64,000 nucleotides of DNA. It comes from Trichoplax adhaerens. Its lineage: Eukaryota > Placozoa > Uniplacotomia > Trichoplacea > Trichoplacidae. Of the stretch, positions 22,801 through 35,486 are shown piece after piece (the first letter of the stretch is position 1; every line of letters begins with the position of its first letter). The stretch lies in contig NW_002060947.1 in NCBI RefSeq assembly GCF_000150275.1, forward strand, positions 6,026,286-6,090,285, in the 5' to 3' direction. The translations under genes and the position numbers were made by a program. The notes beneath the pieces are model-generated. The model had not been told where the DNA came from. It was given only the letters and a program-made list of their open reading frames with translations, and made no database searches.

Positions 22801-23771
22801 ATTCCATTGATTGCTTAGAATATGAGTAAATCCAAACAGCCCAGATATTGACTATGGTATTCATCATACAAGTTGATGGTATGACCTATTTACAGCCCTA
22901 GAAGAAAAATACATGTCGACCATATGTTTGCCCAGATGATTGTATTCTCGTTATGAAAGACATGATTGATTACTCATTAAATCAATCACTATGTGACAAG
23001 TCTATCATTAGTTTTAATCACGTTATAGGCAGAGGATTTTGGCCTTGGACAAGTAATAAATACTTTAGCCTATGCCTTTGTCTCCAACTTGTCTATTTGC
23101 TTGATGATTTATTCTTGAGCCAATGAGGCATAACGCAATCCCCGTTAATCAATAGGCGTAGACCATGTATCTAAAGATAGAAGGTGTAGTCAATCTTGCC
23201 TAATCTTGAAGAAAATTGGTAGGATAACAACAGATGCAGAAATCCAATTTAGTAGAGGAGAAAAGCAATCACCTAAAAGCCTGAAGCTTCTTGGTAATAC
23301 AAGTATCATTTTTGCATATTTATGCACGCCATTTTTGGTGTAGATGAATAGAATTGATTAACGAATAGAGAGACTGCAATTAGCTGAAGTAAACGAATCA
23401 ACATATCTTCCTTGACGGCCTTTTTGTCCAGTTATTCATCGTCCAATTGAAATATCTCCAATGATACCCTCTGCTTTCTTAGCTAACCTAATCCAGTAAA
23501 TAACTTTACATTTAAAGAATTTTTAACCATTGCTCACTTCCTCCATCGTGTCTATCTTTGTTTCATTAAGTAGCAATATTAGTATCCAATTTTTTTCTAT
23601 CCTTATTATATTCGCTGCTACAATATGGATTTATCCTATTTTGCTTCCATCTCGTAACAACAGAGTGACGGCTTTATTGAGAACGATAACACTATCTTCT
23701 ATGCGATCTTATTCAGAACTTCGTAAAAAATTAACTTAGCATTCATTCTTGATACCATAACCAGTTTAGCC

Positions 23772-24497
23772 ATGCTACCTATTAACCCGTATCTCTGTAT
23801 TGGCGATATTATTCACACGATTGCCATTTTATACCTCGTTGTAGCGATCAATTGGTGGGAAAGTTGCAGTAGTATCTCATTAAAATGTCAATTATTGCAA
23901 TGTACCGCTTTGGTATTACGCTATTTAGATATTTGGTTTATATCATACACATCACTTTATCTTGCAATCGTCAATATGTCCATCTTATTGCTCAGCTTAG
24001 CGACATCATTTTCAATCGCTGCACGCTATCCAGTAGGCTATGATGTAGGCGAAGATGATTTTCCAGCAAGTTATTTACTTCTAATTTCCATTATACTTGG
24101 TTTTGCTTTAACACGTTATATCGATGTAGTAGAAATATGCTATTCTATTTCACATATATTAGAAGCTATCGCCATTTTACCACAATTACGGATATGTCGT
24201 AATCGTGGTGAATCCAAAGCTGTTATTCGCCACTATTTAATATTACTTGCCTTTTACAAGACCATGTATGTCTTAAATTGGCTGTATAAATATATTCAAT
24301 GGCATGATTATTATATCACTAAAAATATTGCCGGCTTTGTACAAATTGCAATCTATTATTATGGTATAAAAATGTTGTATAGTGATGAGGTTGTCTTTTA
24401 CGATCGATGGAATATCTCCCAATGGACAAGTAAGCTAACATGTAGGCTCCATCTTCGACGAAAATCAACTTTGATCAACAAAGCTGAAAAGGCTTAA
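23772..24497 (+). CDS. ER lumen protein-retaining (KDEL) receptor-like protein B, intronless
   Basis: A single 241-aa open frame, clearly paralogous to the copy 4.4 kb upstream. Shared strings include RYLD, EAIAILPQL, FYKTMY and the lineage-specific tail KMLYSDEVVFYDR. Compared with vertebrate receptors, R5 is L8, W120 is Y124, R159 is K163 and R169 is K173. H12, R47, D50, E117, E127, Y158, N165 and W166 are kept. Changes at R5, W120 and R169, which line the KDEL pocket in known structures, suggest altered or lost ligand specificity. The canonical lysine retrieval tail is replaced and followed by a basic, about 30-residue extension rich in R and K. The frame is intact, so the gene is probably under selection rather than a pseudogene. 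Confidence 0.92.
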   Translation: MLPINPYLCIGDIIHTIAILYLVVAINWWESCSSISLKCQLLQCTALVLRYLDIWFISYTSLYLAIVNMSILLLSLATSFSIAARYPVGYDVGEDDFPASYLLLISIILGFALTRYIDVVEICYSISHILEAIAILPQLRICRNRGESKAVIRHYLILLAFYKTMYVLNWLYKYIQWHDYYITKNIAGFVQIAIYYYGIKMLYSDEVVFYDRWNISQWTSKLTCRLHLRRKSTLINKAEKA

Positions 24498-27400
24498 TAG
24501 ACTTATAACTACTCGGCTACGACAATTTTAGATTAAAATAGAAAGGCTGCTGTACAAATATCCAACGTGGTTTATTTCCTTAGTCCTTCCTTATTGATGC
24601 AATGGAGGTACCACAGATCAATTTTTCCCTGATAGGTTGAATTCAGGCCAAAATTCTGCAAGTTAGATGTCATTGGTTGGATAAAGAGAGTATTTTTTTC
24701 AAGAGTAGATTGGCCAATTAAAAGCTCGATCAAGATCGTGGATCGCTAGCGTATACTGTTAAGATTAAGTTTTTGTAATACTACTACTAGTCTTTATACT
24801 ACAGTTGGTCTTATCCAAGCAACTAATTTTATGTGGGAAATCGAGATAAAGCCAATCGTCCTCATATTACTTGAATTAAAGTAGCCAAAGCTATCAAAAT
24901 ATGGATAATCGTTTTGCAATTTCGATATCACAATGATGGCGAATCATCTCAACAAAGCGTTGAACTACAGGTTCTACAAAATCACCTGGTCAAAGTTTTC
25001 TAAAATAAATCCTTGATTCTATTCCACAGAGGATTCTTCTTCGCATCAGCAGCTTCATTTGAAAACTCTTACTCTTATCATTGCCTGTATTAAGTGCAGT
25101 TAATGCTAAGCTAGTTGGCTAAAGATATCTAAAATGATAACTGTCTTCTTTCTTGAGGTGGTTAATTAGTTTCAATTGAAATCTATTGAAGATACCTAAA
25201 TCTTCTTGTATATACTATCTGAAAATACTGCTAAAAAAGCATTCAAGAGCACATCATTCTTTCTTTATGTCTTGACTGCTGATTCAGTGACTTTTTATTT
25301 TTAGTCATTCTATTTTTATATTTGCTGGTTACTTATTGCTATTTCAAATTTAGAACTACGATAGGATATTACTCTATCAGTAAATCAATTCTTATGCTAA
25401 TAAAATAAACGGTACAAAATGGAATGGCATTATGTTCATAATTTTTCAGTTACGGTTTATGTCTGAGGAAGAGTAAGAAAACTTTTACACAACTTTAAAT
25501 TTAATCAAGTTGTCGTAAATGGATTTAACGAAATGTATATAAGAACTAAAGGGATGAGCTCACGAAAGGGAAAAGAGACTTCTCTTCGCTTGGAGCTCGG
25601 AATACTTTAGATTTTAGACCAGATTCTTGCAGTAATTAATTATTGCTCTACTATTCCTGAAACCTTGTAATAAAAGCCTTATAGAAAATGCCATTGACTA
25701 AGATAGTTATTGTGGGGCACTTTTATTACAGATTCGTCTTCCATCATGCCATAATACCAGTACGAGATTTGACAATGTCGTTAGCAAAAGGCATGCAAGA
25801 ACAGGGGTTCCTGATGAAATGATAATACTATCGTGATAATTAGACGGTTTACATGCTCAGGCAAGAAACTGAAGGAGCTGTACTAAATGATTTGTCTTCG
25901 ATCATGCTATAATATATGATTTGACAACGTCATTAGCAAAAGGTAATCAAGGATAGGGATTCCTATTGAATTGATAATTAATAATAAAATATCATACTTA
26001 GGCAGTTTACATGCTCAAGCAAGAAATTAAAGAAGCCGCACGAAACGATTTTTCTTCCGTCATGCTATAATACATGATTAGATAATATTGTTAGTAATGG
26101 GCAATCACGGACAGGGATTACTATTGAAATGATCACAGTTACAGATTACATGCTCAAGCTAGAAATTGAAGAAGCCGCACTAAACGACTCGTCTTCCATC
26201 ATGCTATAATACATGATTGGATAATGTCTTTAGCTAAAGGTAATTACGGACAGGGATTCCTATTGAAATGCTCATAGTTTGGCAGGTTACCTGCTCAAGC
26301 AAGAAATTGAAGAAGCTACACTAAATGATTCGTCTTGTATCATGCTATAATACATGAGTTAACAATATCTTTAGCAAAGAGTAATCATGGACAGGGATTC
26401 CTATTAAAAGGGTCATAGTTAGGCGGATTACATTGCTCCATCGATGGTATTATGGTCAAAATCGCCTTGCTATCGTTAGCAAAATAGGCAAAGCTACTTG
26501 TTGTATATATCTGTCAGATGAATACAAATTTAGCAACAGACTTACTGTACTTAGCGATATTACAAAACTAATGGTGAAGTAAACAGGATACAATTTATTC
26601 TAGTCCAAAATAATCCTATGGAATAATAACCAAGATCACTTTATGATCATCAAATCAAACATAAAACGTTAATTAGAAATAAATCTTGACAATTGATCTT
26701 GAAACAACATACTGTACATAGCGTACGATTGACTGACCGTTTATGGCTACACAAAATAATTCAGAGTCCAGTTATCGTTACTTGTTGTTGCAATAGAGAT
26801 CCGAAGTTATCAGGTAGGTAAAATCAACCTGTAAAACTGTACTGCTGAGTTATGATGTAGATTGTAGTGATATGACGATATAAATATAAATATTCTATTA
26901 GTGTACCATACAAATTAGCAAGAACAAGATCATCAAATGATTAATTTTTAGTACGATAAAAGTTTTAAACATCATATAGCGCCACAGCTTTCAGTATTTA
27001 CGACTGTTGACAAGTATTGTCTTGTCAACTGATGTTATTTAAAACTAGAGGCTTTTCTGTCAACAAATACGCTCCCTAAAAGTTCGATGTAATCATATGA
27101 CACCAAGCATACTTCATCAGTACCTACACTACCAGTCGTAACTGTGCCATTCAAAAAGGACTAGCTCTAATCGCATAGGACTTAAGAACATAAATTCGAT
27201 ACTATATCAAAGCTACTTTATAAATAACTATATGGTTTAAAGGCCTAAATAATCGTGTCAGCCGTGATTAAGATGACATGAATAAACAGTTAAATGATAC
27301 TTATTAAGACATTATGATTTTAAAAGCATTATTACATCAATTTTAATGACGGTGACTGTAGGGTATAACATATCCTTCAGTTTTTCGTATTTGGGTCCAA

Positions 27401-27556
27401 TCTGCTATTATTGTGCCAAAGTGCGTTGTACTTAAGAACTTGCATTAGGCCATTGATGGGGAGGATATTCAGCAATGCTACTTTTCGGGTTATCTTTATA
27501 TGACGAATATGGGCAAAGGGTGGGATAAATATTATTTGCATATAAACATAGATTAA
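24498..27556. other. Intergenic with a tandem array; no gene recognised
   Basis: Downstream of KDEL-receptor paralogue B and beyond the 3' end of the NT5DC1-like gene. It includes the array at 25.73-26.44 kb and the duplicated block at 25653-25735. No open frame with family motifs or exon-like splice pattern was found. Confidence 0.5.
25730..26440. repeat. ~140-160-bp tandem array, 5 copies
   Basis: The core CGTCTTCCATCATGCTATAATACATGA recurs (with variants) near 25733, 25891, 26050, 26190 and 26331. Each copy is followed by AGCAAAAGGTAATCA, a GGACAGGGATTCCTATTGAA block, TTACATGCTCAAGCAAGAAATTGAAGAAG and a CACTAAA(T/C)GA block. Units are 80-90% alike by eye. Confidence 0.85.
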
Positions 27557-30500
27557 CTACAGAACTGAAAGGATATCAGAAAGACCAAATAACATACCAA
27601 CAAAATATTGGAGCGAAGGTATGCAAAAATCAGCATATTTTTTAATTCCATTAGCCCAAAATGTATTCCATTCACACGTTCGAATACTGTCCAAATTATC
27701 ATCCGAGTCTGACGTACAATTAGGTGAGTCATAGAAGAATGATCCCCATCGTTTTGAACTGACAACTTTCTTTCGACTTTCATCCTATGACAGTCATTGC
27801 GGTCGTAAGAGTTTACTATCAACAAAGCTACTTACTGAACCATATTCACTAGAATTTAAATGTCTCAGAAAGTACAATCAATTATTTCTCAGATATATAT
27901 TGAGTATTCATTGAACCTGAGAATCTGGAAATGCTACTGGTCCAAGTTCGTCAATAATAGCTCCACATGTCCAATTTAAGAATTTTTTGGGACCAACTAT
28001 GTCGGATCGAATGCTATCGCCAAAATACATGACCTAACGTAGGGCAATTATATTACTTTGAAATAACTGAACCGATGAATAATAATCGACACAGCGAAAA
28101 ATGTGTGACTTTGCAAGTTACTTGGTCACTGTATTTGCAACTCACATTAGGGTTTTCTTCTCCTGTAGATGAGGATAAGAATTCAAGTAATCGACTACAA
28201 TGTCCCCCAATGTATACGCCATGCTCACTCCATTTTTCGTTAAAAGGGATCTTTTCATCTTTATCATTATCTTTTAAAAATACAAGACAGATTTCAAGAA
28301 CAAATTACTAATCATTTTTCCACCATTCTGTAACATAGTCAACTATTATAGCAATGATAAGCACTGTATGAATTTTCATAAAGTAAGAAAATCATAGAAC
28401 ATGGTGACCTAGATTTCATCTAGTTAACCTAAAGCATAAATGACTATTATTAATCGCCTACTAAAATATTTTTTCTACATATGGTGTAATGTGTAACTGT
28501 ACAAGCATAACAATGACGCAATATTATTAAGAAAAGCTTGCCAAAGTACATAAAGTTGTACATACTGATGAAACACTGGTGTTCGGCTTTTTTCTTTGGA
28601 TCAAAAAAGGCTAAATAGTAGCGATGATGATATAAATAGACTCATTTATTAATCGTTGTAACAAACTGTTACGGAATGTATATCACCAAACTTGAAGAAG
28701 ATTGACAGTTAATGTGTCCATGGATAACATTGAAAGTATCCCAGTTTTCTTACCTGGCTTTTTTGCATCCACAACAACAATATCAAATAATTCACGCCAC
28801 GTATCGGGACTACATGTCGGCGAATAAGTAATTAAAAATAATGAAATCAATATTATTACAGTATTTAAAAATGCAATTGTTACGAAATAGTTTACCCCAA
28901 AATATAATCCAACATTAGAGTGGCAGTTTCTACGGTCGAATAAGTGATGATAAATAGTTTCTTGCCACGTTGTTTTAAAGACTTCAAATAATTTACTAGT
29001 TTATCAGAGCAACGTTCTGCGTACTTTTCAGGCTCAGTAAATAATAACTTAAAAAACCTGCAGGTATGTTCTAAAAGAAAGAGCAAGAAATACTATACAG
29101 TTATATGTAGGGTTTATAAAAGATTTATAAACATGAAGCTTAAATCTACGAGTGAACTATTGCATGCTTTCATTCAACGTTACTATTTCATATACAGTGA
29201 ATTATAGTACGAGTAAATTGGTCCTACTTCAACTTAAAATTCTATTGGCAGTTATATATTTAACAAACATAGAAAGCGGTCAAGATCTACGAACCTTTAA
29301 AATTCTTGTAGAAAAAGACCTTAAAGACTGAATTTTGAATATTACCCCAGATCTTATATGGAGCCTTTCTTTCTTTCTAACAGGCAGAAAAAAAGTAGCT
29401 TCATCAAAGGCGTTATTCGAACTACTTTGACATATGAAATAAGCGTAGATACAAATTGTTAATAATAAATGCCATTGTAGGTATTAAAATTACTTAAGAC
29501 AACCTATACTGTAGACATCATCAGTGCATAACGTCAAAAGTCATTTGATAGATCAATTGGTTATTCTCATGCTGTCAATGATCTACCTTTGCATCTACGA
29601 AATCGATTAATCGAGCTGCAATAGCAGAAGTTGGAATTTCATAATATCCATCGAAAAAGTAGCACATATCTATAATTATAATCAAGTCCAATAGAAATCA
29701 ACAAAGCTTTCTTATACTCTTCCTGGCATATTACAGCATAATACTGCATTATCGTCCTGTATTTTATATTCTGAAGAGTAGTTGTACTTTTATTAAACTA
29801 AAGATTAGAAGAGGAAAGTTTTTTAGGTTAGGTTAAGAATATCTTTATACAGTAATTCTACAGTCTATCGGTTACTCGATAATAAATTGATTGCCGATGA
29901 TGATTAATACCCAAGTATTGAAAAATATAGTAATGTTATCATGGTCAATCTCTTAATATAATTCTAAGCAAAATAGGACGCAGTCATAAGAACAATATGG
30001 CTAGTTTTGAAAATTGCACATAGGGTAATTACCCTAGTGAAATTAGCAGACTTACTACTGTAATCATAGGTATCCTTGACATCTGCAAAGTAGGGAAATA
30101 TTCTTTCCTTTCCATAAGTAGTAGCCAGCTCATCATCGCTCATTAGCTTACTACCATGACATGCTCTATGTTAAGGAACATGAAAGAGTTTATAGCTCGA
30201 AACTACAACAGTAGGTTGGCTATTTTATTCAACTTGACATAGCATGTACTGTACAGAGTATATTCAAAATTACCTGATTATATAACCATTGTCTGCTACT
30301 TTTAGAAAGTTACCCCGATTTCGATCGAGAAAGTTGCCCTTAAAACTGATGATAATGAGTACCTTTAGCATTGAAGATTACTATCGTACTACAAGTTTAA
30401 CCATCGTCAATAGCCAACAAGGATACTACAAGGATAACTGTACATACCAAAAATCCATTAAATCGTCATCAAATTGAAGTAATCGTTCGTCATAGCCAAA

Positions 30501-31767
30501 ATCATGAACCATATGAAGTGCTATCGATTCATAAATCATCTAGATAGAATGTTGAAGAAAGCAATGGTAGCAATATCATTAGCGTAGCAACAGTCGATGA
30601 AATCATTCAAGATTTTATTGCAACTAGCATTACTATATTCGATATTCGCCTATACAAACTTAATGATGTAAAAGATGGAATCTTAGCCTATCACTGGTCT
30701 TGTTAATGGTAATACTGTAAGTTGCAATTTATGTGTAAGTGTTACGGCACTATGTTGCCTAAATCATAAGAGTTTAAGAAAGTATTAGAATATAAAGCTA
30801 TTTTTTAGATTATGGTACGGTGCGTCTACTGATTGTCAGCCTTTTAGAAGGATAGCTCTTTGGCGTAATAGTGGCAGCATGATTACTAGATCTTTGGATA
30901 GATTAGTATAATAATCTTTAGAAGCAACACAAAAAGTAAGTGCTTTACGTATTACTAGATCTCTGGATAGATTAGGATAATAATCTGTAGAAGCAACTTC
31001 AAAAAGTAAGAGCTTTACGTTAGACTAGTAAACTTGTTTGCACGTAGTCTATGACAGTATGATAAGGTAGATCAAGGGGTCTATAGCCGATGCTGCTGCA
31101 TGTTATATAATCTAGATTGCTAGAGTGTCCTATTGGAACTCTGTAGCACCGTAATTAATTATTCTAAGTAAATCATCGTAGCCTAGGACTGTGGCGAAAA
31201 GTAAATTGCGCCAATTAATCCTCTTGCTAAGGTTAAAGTGCTGAAAAACAGATTAAACAGTCCATTTCCTTCTGCCTGTGATTCTACAACTATGCGAATC
31301 CATACTATAGTGCATTAGGAGAAGAGGCAATCATATAGATGCACTGACCTATCGACGATACAGAAAAAATGGCAAATATCCATGATTCGAGAGCCTTAAA
31401 GACAGCTGCATTTTACACTATTGAACTGTTTTAGGGTTGGCTTTTATAGCCGATGATTTGATACCTTTTAGACTATGACTAGAGCCGTACACGATGAGTA
31501 AAAGTATAGTCAATTAAAGAATTTCAAAGTCAGTATGTATGGATTACTAATCAATTCTACCGTAGTGAATTATTTACAGTTATGGCTTCTCATGTCAGTG
31601 TTGAACATTAGCATGTTATTCAAGCCACAACACGCAATCGCTAGTATAATCATTACACTCTATGATTAGCTATCCCTTACCTTCATAAATGGTTCTAATT
31701 TGTATCGAATTAGAGTATGATCTAAATCGAATCCAATAGCATGAAGTGGATCCTCCAGCGTCGCCAT
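27557..31767 (-). CDS. NT5DC1: 5'-nucleotidase domain-containing protein 1-like (HAD superfamily)
   Basis: Thirteen exons in coding order: 31767-31681, 30539-30448, 30345-30274, 30165-30059, 29669-29587, 29376-29295, 29070-28896, 28809-28754, 28610-28566, 28270-28146, 28033-27917, 27784-27598, 27564-27557. Phases agree throughout, for 411 aa against about 455 in human. HAD motif I is FDLDHTLIRY (D14, D16). RGNFLKVADNG and FPYFADVKDTYDY are typical of this subfamily. Motif II is in KLFIITYST, then FDIVVVDAKKP, and the C-terminal acidic motif is YFGDSIRSD (about 311-319). WGSFFYDS near the C-terminus also fits NT5DC1. The family is assumed to be a Mg-dependent nucleotidase/phosphatase, but the substrate is unestablished. 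The last coding exon is only 8 nt (Val-Leu-stop). Intron 1 is long and holds a roughly 75-bp duplication. Confidence 0.93.
30875..31022. repeat. ~75-bp tandem duplication in NT5DC1 intron 1
   Basis: Two adjacent copies run from ATTACTAGATCT through GGATAGATTAG, AATAATCT and TAGAAGCAAC to GCTTTACGT. They differ by a few substitutions and a 2-bp indel. Confidence 0.85.
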
Positions 31768-32559
31768 TCTACTCGGACTAGGTTGAACTGGATCGTACTA
31801 AAAATAAGACAAGCACTTGAATGAATGCTTCTACCCGACTGATTAAGGGGAGTTGGCTGTCAACATTTCAAAGATGTAAACATAAACGATTTGCTATAGA
31901 GGGATAGATAGAATTTGTTTTTCCTGACTACGGCTACCACATCAGGAGTTGTCTAGGGTAAATGGATGTCTGCTGTAGACGATGCTGCACTCGATTCCGC
32001 CATAGGAAATAGGCACAGGCTGGTTTCTTTATCACTATGTTATACAATATATATGATGTCCAAGTTGTAAAGGATTAAACTATGGACTGAACTTCTTCTA
32101 CAGGATTGTATTTTATTTATTTACTCAAAACTGCATACAACCATTAGTTTTAGTGATATTGCATGGCGGAAATAGTCAAGGAGATGCCAATATAAATATC
32201 AATCTATTTAAACTAGTCTGGCAGCTGGTTAGTACACCGTTTTAAAGAGGTGATGATAGTCAACATGTCGAGGAGCTATCCAATGTAATGCTGACTTTTT
32301 TGCGACAAGCTGCTAGTAGAAATTCAAATTAGGTTCACTACCAGTTCGTCAACACTACTTTCATGGAAGATGGTCAAAGCTAGGATGCAATGCCATATTG
32401 AAGTATCTAACTCCATGCTGATCGTCACATACTGGTTTTAAAAGAAGTCGATCAAAATAGGGTTGCAAGGCCACCTTGAGTATAGTATGTACAAATTCGA
32501 GATGGAATGACTCCAAGTTCTTACTAAATCCAGTTGAGCATTTCTTGCATCAATAAGGC

Positions 32560-33005
32560 TTAAAGTAGCGAACTCCACGCTAATCGTTATACACTGGTTT
32601 TAAAAGAAGACGATCAAAATAGGGATGTAAGGCTACAGTAGCTAACTCCATGCTGATCGCTATATACTGGTTTTAAAAGAAGACGATCAAAATAGGGATG
32701 CAAGGCTACAGTAGCTAACTCCATGCTGATCGCTATATACTGGTTTTAAAAGAAGACGATCAAAATAGGGATGCAAGGCTACAGTAGCTAACTCCATGCT
32801 GATCGCTATATACTGGTTTTAAAAGAAGACGATCAAAATAGAGATGCAAGGCTACAGTAGCTAACTCCATGCTGATCGCTATATACTGGTTTTAAAAGAA
32901 GACGATCAAAATAGAGATGCAAGGCTACAGTAGCTAACTCCATGCTGATCGCTATATACTGGTTTTAAAAGAAGACGATTGAAATAGGGATGCAAGGCCA
33001 TATTG
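32560..33005. repeat. 73-bp satellite, 6 near-identical units
   Basis: The unit begins ACTGGTTTTAAAAGAAGACG and contains GGATGCAAGGCTACAG and TAACTCCATGCTGATCGC. Copies start at 32593, 32666, 32739, 32812, 32885 and 32958, an exact 73-bp period, so the array is recently homogenised. A diverged related copy begins at 32431. Confidence 0.95.
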
Positions 33006-33039
33006 AAATATGTACAAATCCGAGATGGAATGAATAGTC

Positions 33040-33900
33040 TCCAAGCTCTAACTAAATGACAACTGGTTGAGCATTTCTTGCCTATCGTTGCATTGAGACC
33101 GGATGAATATATGCAAACATTAAAGCCGTTATTACATTACTTAACTAGTCGATCATCTCTTGTACATTATTATACTTATTATTATCGTTGCAATGGTAAC
33201 GCTATAATACTTTATGCAAAGTTACCTATCCTCTGAGAACGAATGAATGCACTTTATAGACCTTATTCGATTACTCCATTAATCGAGCCTATCTTGCCCA
33301 TCTAAAAGGTAACGAAGGAGCTCGAGTCGATACTATTTGAAAAGTAGATCATGAAAATAGAACTCCTGCAATATAACATTCATCTTTCAATCAGAAATTG
33401 GATGAATGTACTTCGAGACCTTGCAGCCTTACTGCATTAATCGAGCATCTCTTGTATATTGTTGCAAAGGCAACACGCTATACGTCGATGTTCGATGAAC
33501 GAATTATTGCAGTTCTATCCACACTGTTTTTAGCAATCTGAGATTAGCTGAATGTACTTGAAGTCATTGCAGCATTACTCAACTCGTCAAGTATTGCTTG
33601 CAGAGGTAATCCTGCATGTATACTTAGGTGCTGGATAACTAGTGATGTAGTAGACTGTTTAAAAGTAGAACTGCTGCAATGCAATGTTCATCCATCCATC
33701 TGAGATTGGATGGATGTACTTCAAGCCATGACAGCATTACTCAACTTGTCGAGCATCTCTTTTTACATGCTGCGATAGGTGGTCGAGGCTTCTAGGCTCG
33801 TTCTAGCCATACAAGTAGAGTAGTACACTGTTTTCAAAAGCAGATACCATAATGCTATGTCTATGTCCAAATCCGAGATGGAAATGAACCTACTTTAGCT
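33040..33900. repeat. Degenerate repeat zone with recurring TCGAGCATCTCTTG
   Basis: The phrase GAGCAT(C/T)TCTTG, preceded by a GCATTACTCAACTCGTC-like block and a GGATGAATGTACTTC-like block, recurs near 33062, 33148, 33440, 33579 and 33742. Spacing is irregular and divergence high. I see no open frame conserved among copies. Confidence 0.6.
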
Positions 33901-34765
33901 CATGACAGCATTCGATTATATCACTACTTCAAAACATTTCTAGCATACCGTTGTACAAGTGATACTAAAAGGAGAGCCAGCATTCAGAAGCGCCATCTTG
34001 CTAGTATGAATGGCGCGATGAAAGTTTCCTCGTAGCAGACTACTACTGGAAATAGTCCTGTATGTTGTCGCTGTATAAATCTCTCTGATCAAGCAGCAAA
34101 AAACCAATTTAGCCATGCAATCAATCAGAGCGAAAGCTTTTTCTTGACTCGTATTAAACAGACGCAAGGGATTTTATTTCATCTACTGTATAACACAAGG
34201 CTCATCATCCAAATTATGCCACCCAATTACTGAAGTGGATAGGGCAAACGTCTTGTCTATCTACGCATACAAATATAGGAATAAGCCTGTCACGATGTAG
34301 AGTAAATTAGCCATGTAACAACGATCTAAAATAAAAGATATTCCATCGTCACTTTTGGTGAATACATGGTCGAAATGGCTACAGCACGACTAGTCCATGA
34401 TCCTTTTTTACTACTTTAATCCGTTCTTACACCGCTATCAACACACATCTTCATTCTCAATCTACCACAGTAAAAATTATTATTGAACAACGACATCTCG
34501 ACTATCTGACCTTGTCAATTTCAGATGAGCACAAATAGGATAGAAAATTGGCCAATTTTAGGGCTAATCACTCCAGGAGTGGAGGGAATTGATGGAGAGA
34601 TTTTCCAGCAGGGTGGAAAAAAGCGACTGGATGTTGATCCTCCTCTCGCATATACGTCGCTAGTCATGTACCGAATCATGACCTATAAGAATTGTAGACA
34701 GACAGACTGGAAAGCATAATTTTTTCTCTACTAGTTGGAAATTCGTTGCTTGCCTATCTATCACT

Positions 34766-35455
34766 TTGCCCCTTCTTATTGCAAAAATCATGCATCGAAT
34801 CCAATTAGCTATGTCTTTCTTGGCTATTTTACTAGCAGCGACGATAGCAATCGCTGACAAGGGCTATGATGATCCATTGGATGTCTCTATCATGGCATCG
34901 ACAAAAGAGGACGATGATCCCAATCAAGGAATGGATTTACTACAACAGCAAAATGGAGAAAATCAAAATTTATCCTTATGCTTACAACGATTACATCAAT
35001 ATTCAGTACACCATAGCCAATTTATCCAATGTGCCCTTGATAGTGGCAGTATACTCTTTCGAATGTGTCGCAATTGTGCTATCTACTATAGCCGCTTGTC
35101 ACAAAGTTATACGCAAATTATGGAGGAGAATACAACCATTAATCAACACTTTGGTCTACTGAATGGATTAAAATGTTCACAAGACTTGAAGTATTCATTT
35201 CACGTTCAAGTCCTTCTTCAGACTCATAAGCATGCCGTAGGATTATGGAAATCTTGCTCTTGCAATGGTAAACTATATCTTGATCATGTCTATTTCTATC
35301 GACTCTTGACCAGCCGTAACTTTTTTTGTCAGTACTTCGACCATTTCCCGTCTCCTGATATCCATCGTAAAATCAAGGAGTAGAAGAGTTGTTTGAAACT
35401 TACGGATATTAAGGAGAATATTCTAGTCCAGTTAAGAGTTGTACAGTCGTGTATA

Positions 35456-35486
<31 letters not shown>

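Larger units (their letters stand above)
19373..23771. other. Intergenic between the two KDEL-receptor paralogues
   Basis: AT-rich sequence with degenerate tandem arrays at 21.3-22.0 and 22.0-22.8 kb (listed separately). A 69-codon hydrophobic open frame at 23530-23739 ends 32 nt before paralogue B. It has no family resemblance and could be chance or an upstream ORF. No other gene is supported. Confidence 0.5.
31768..34765. other. Divergent intergenic region NT5DC1/OSTM1, repeat-rich
   Basis: Head-to-head spacer of about 3 kb. It holds a 73-bp satellite (32.56-33.0 kb) and a looser repeat zone to about 33.9 kb. Open frames at 33940-34167 (-) and 34525-34719 (+) show no recognisable domain. 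No gene is supported. Confidence 0.5.

Noticed and set aside
34866-35162. 98-codon frame on +
   Set aside because: It is a shadow frame inside OSTM1 exon 1; the frame from 34766 carries the signal peptide and cysteine pattern.
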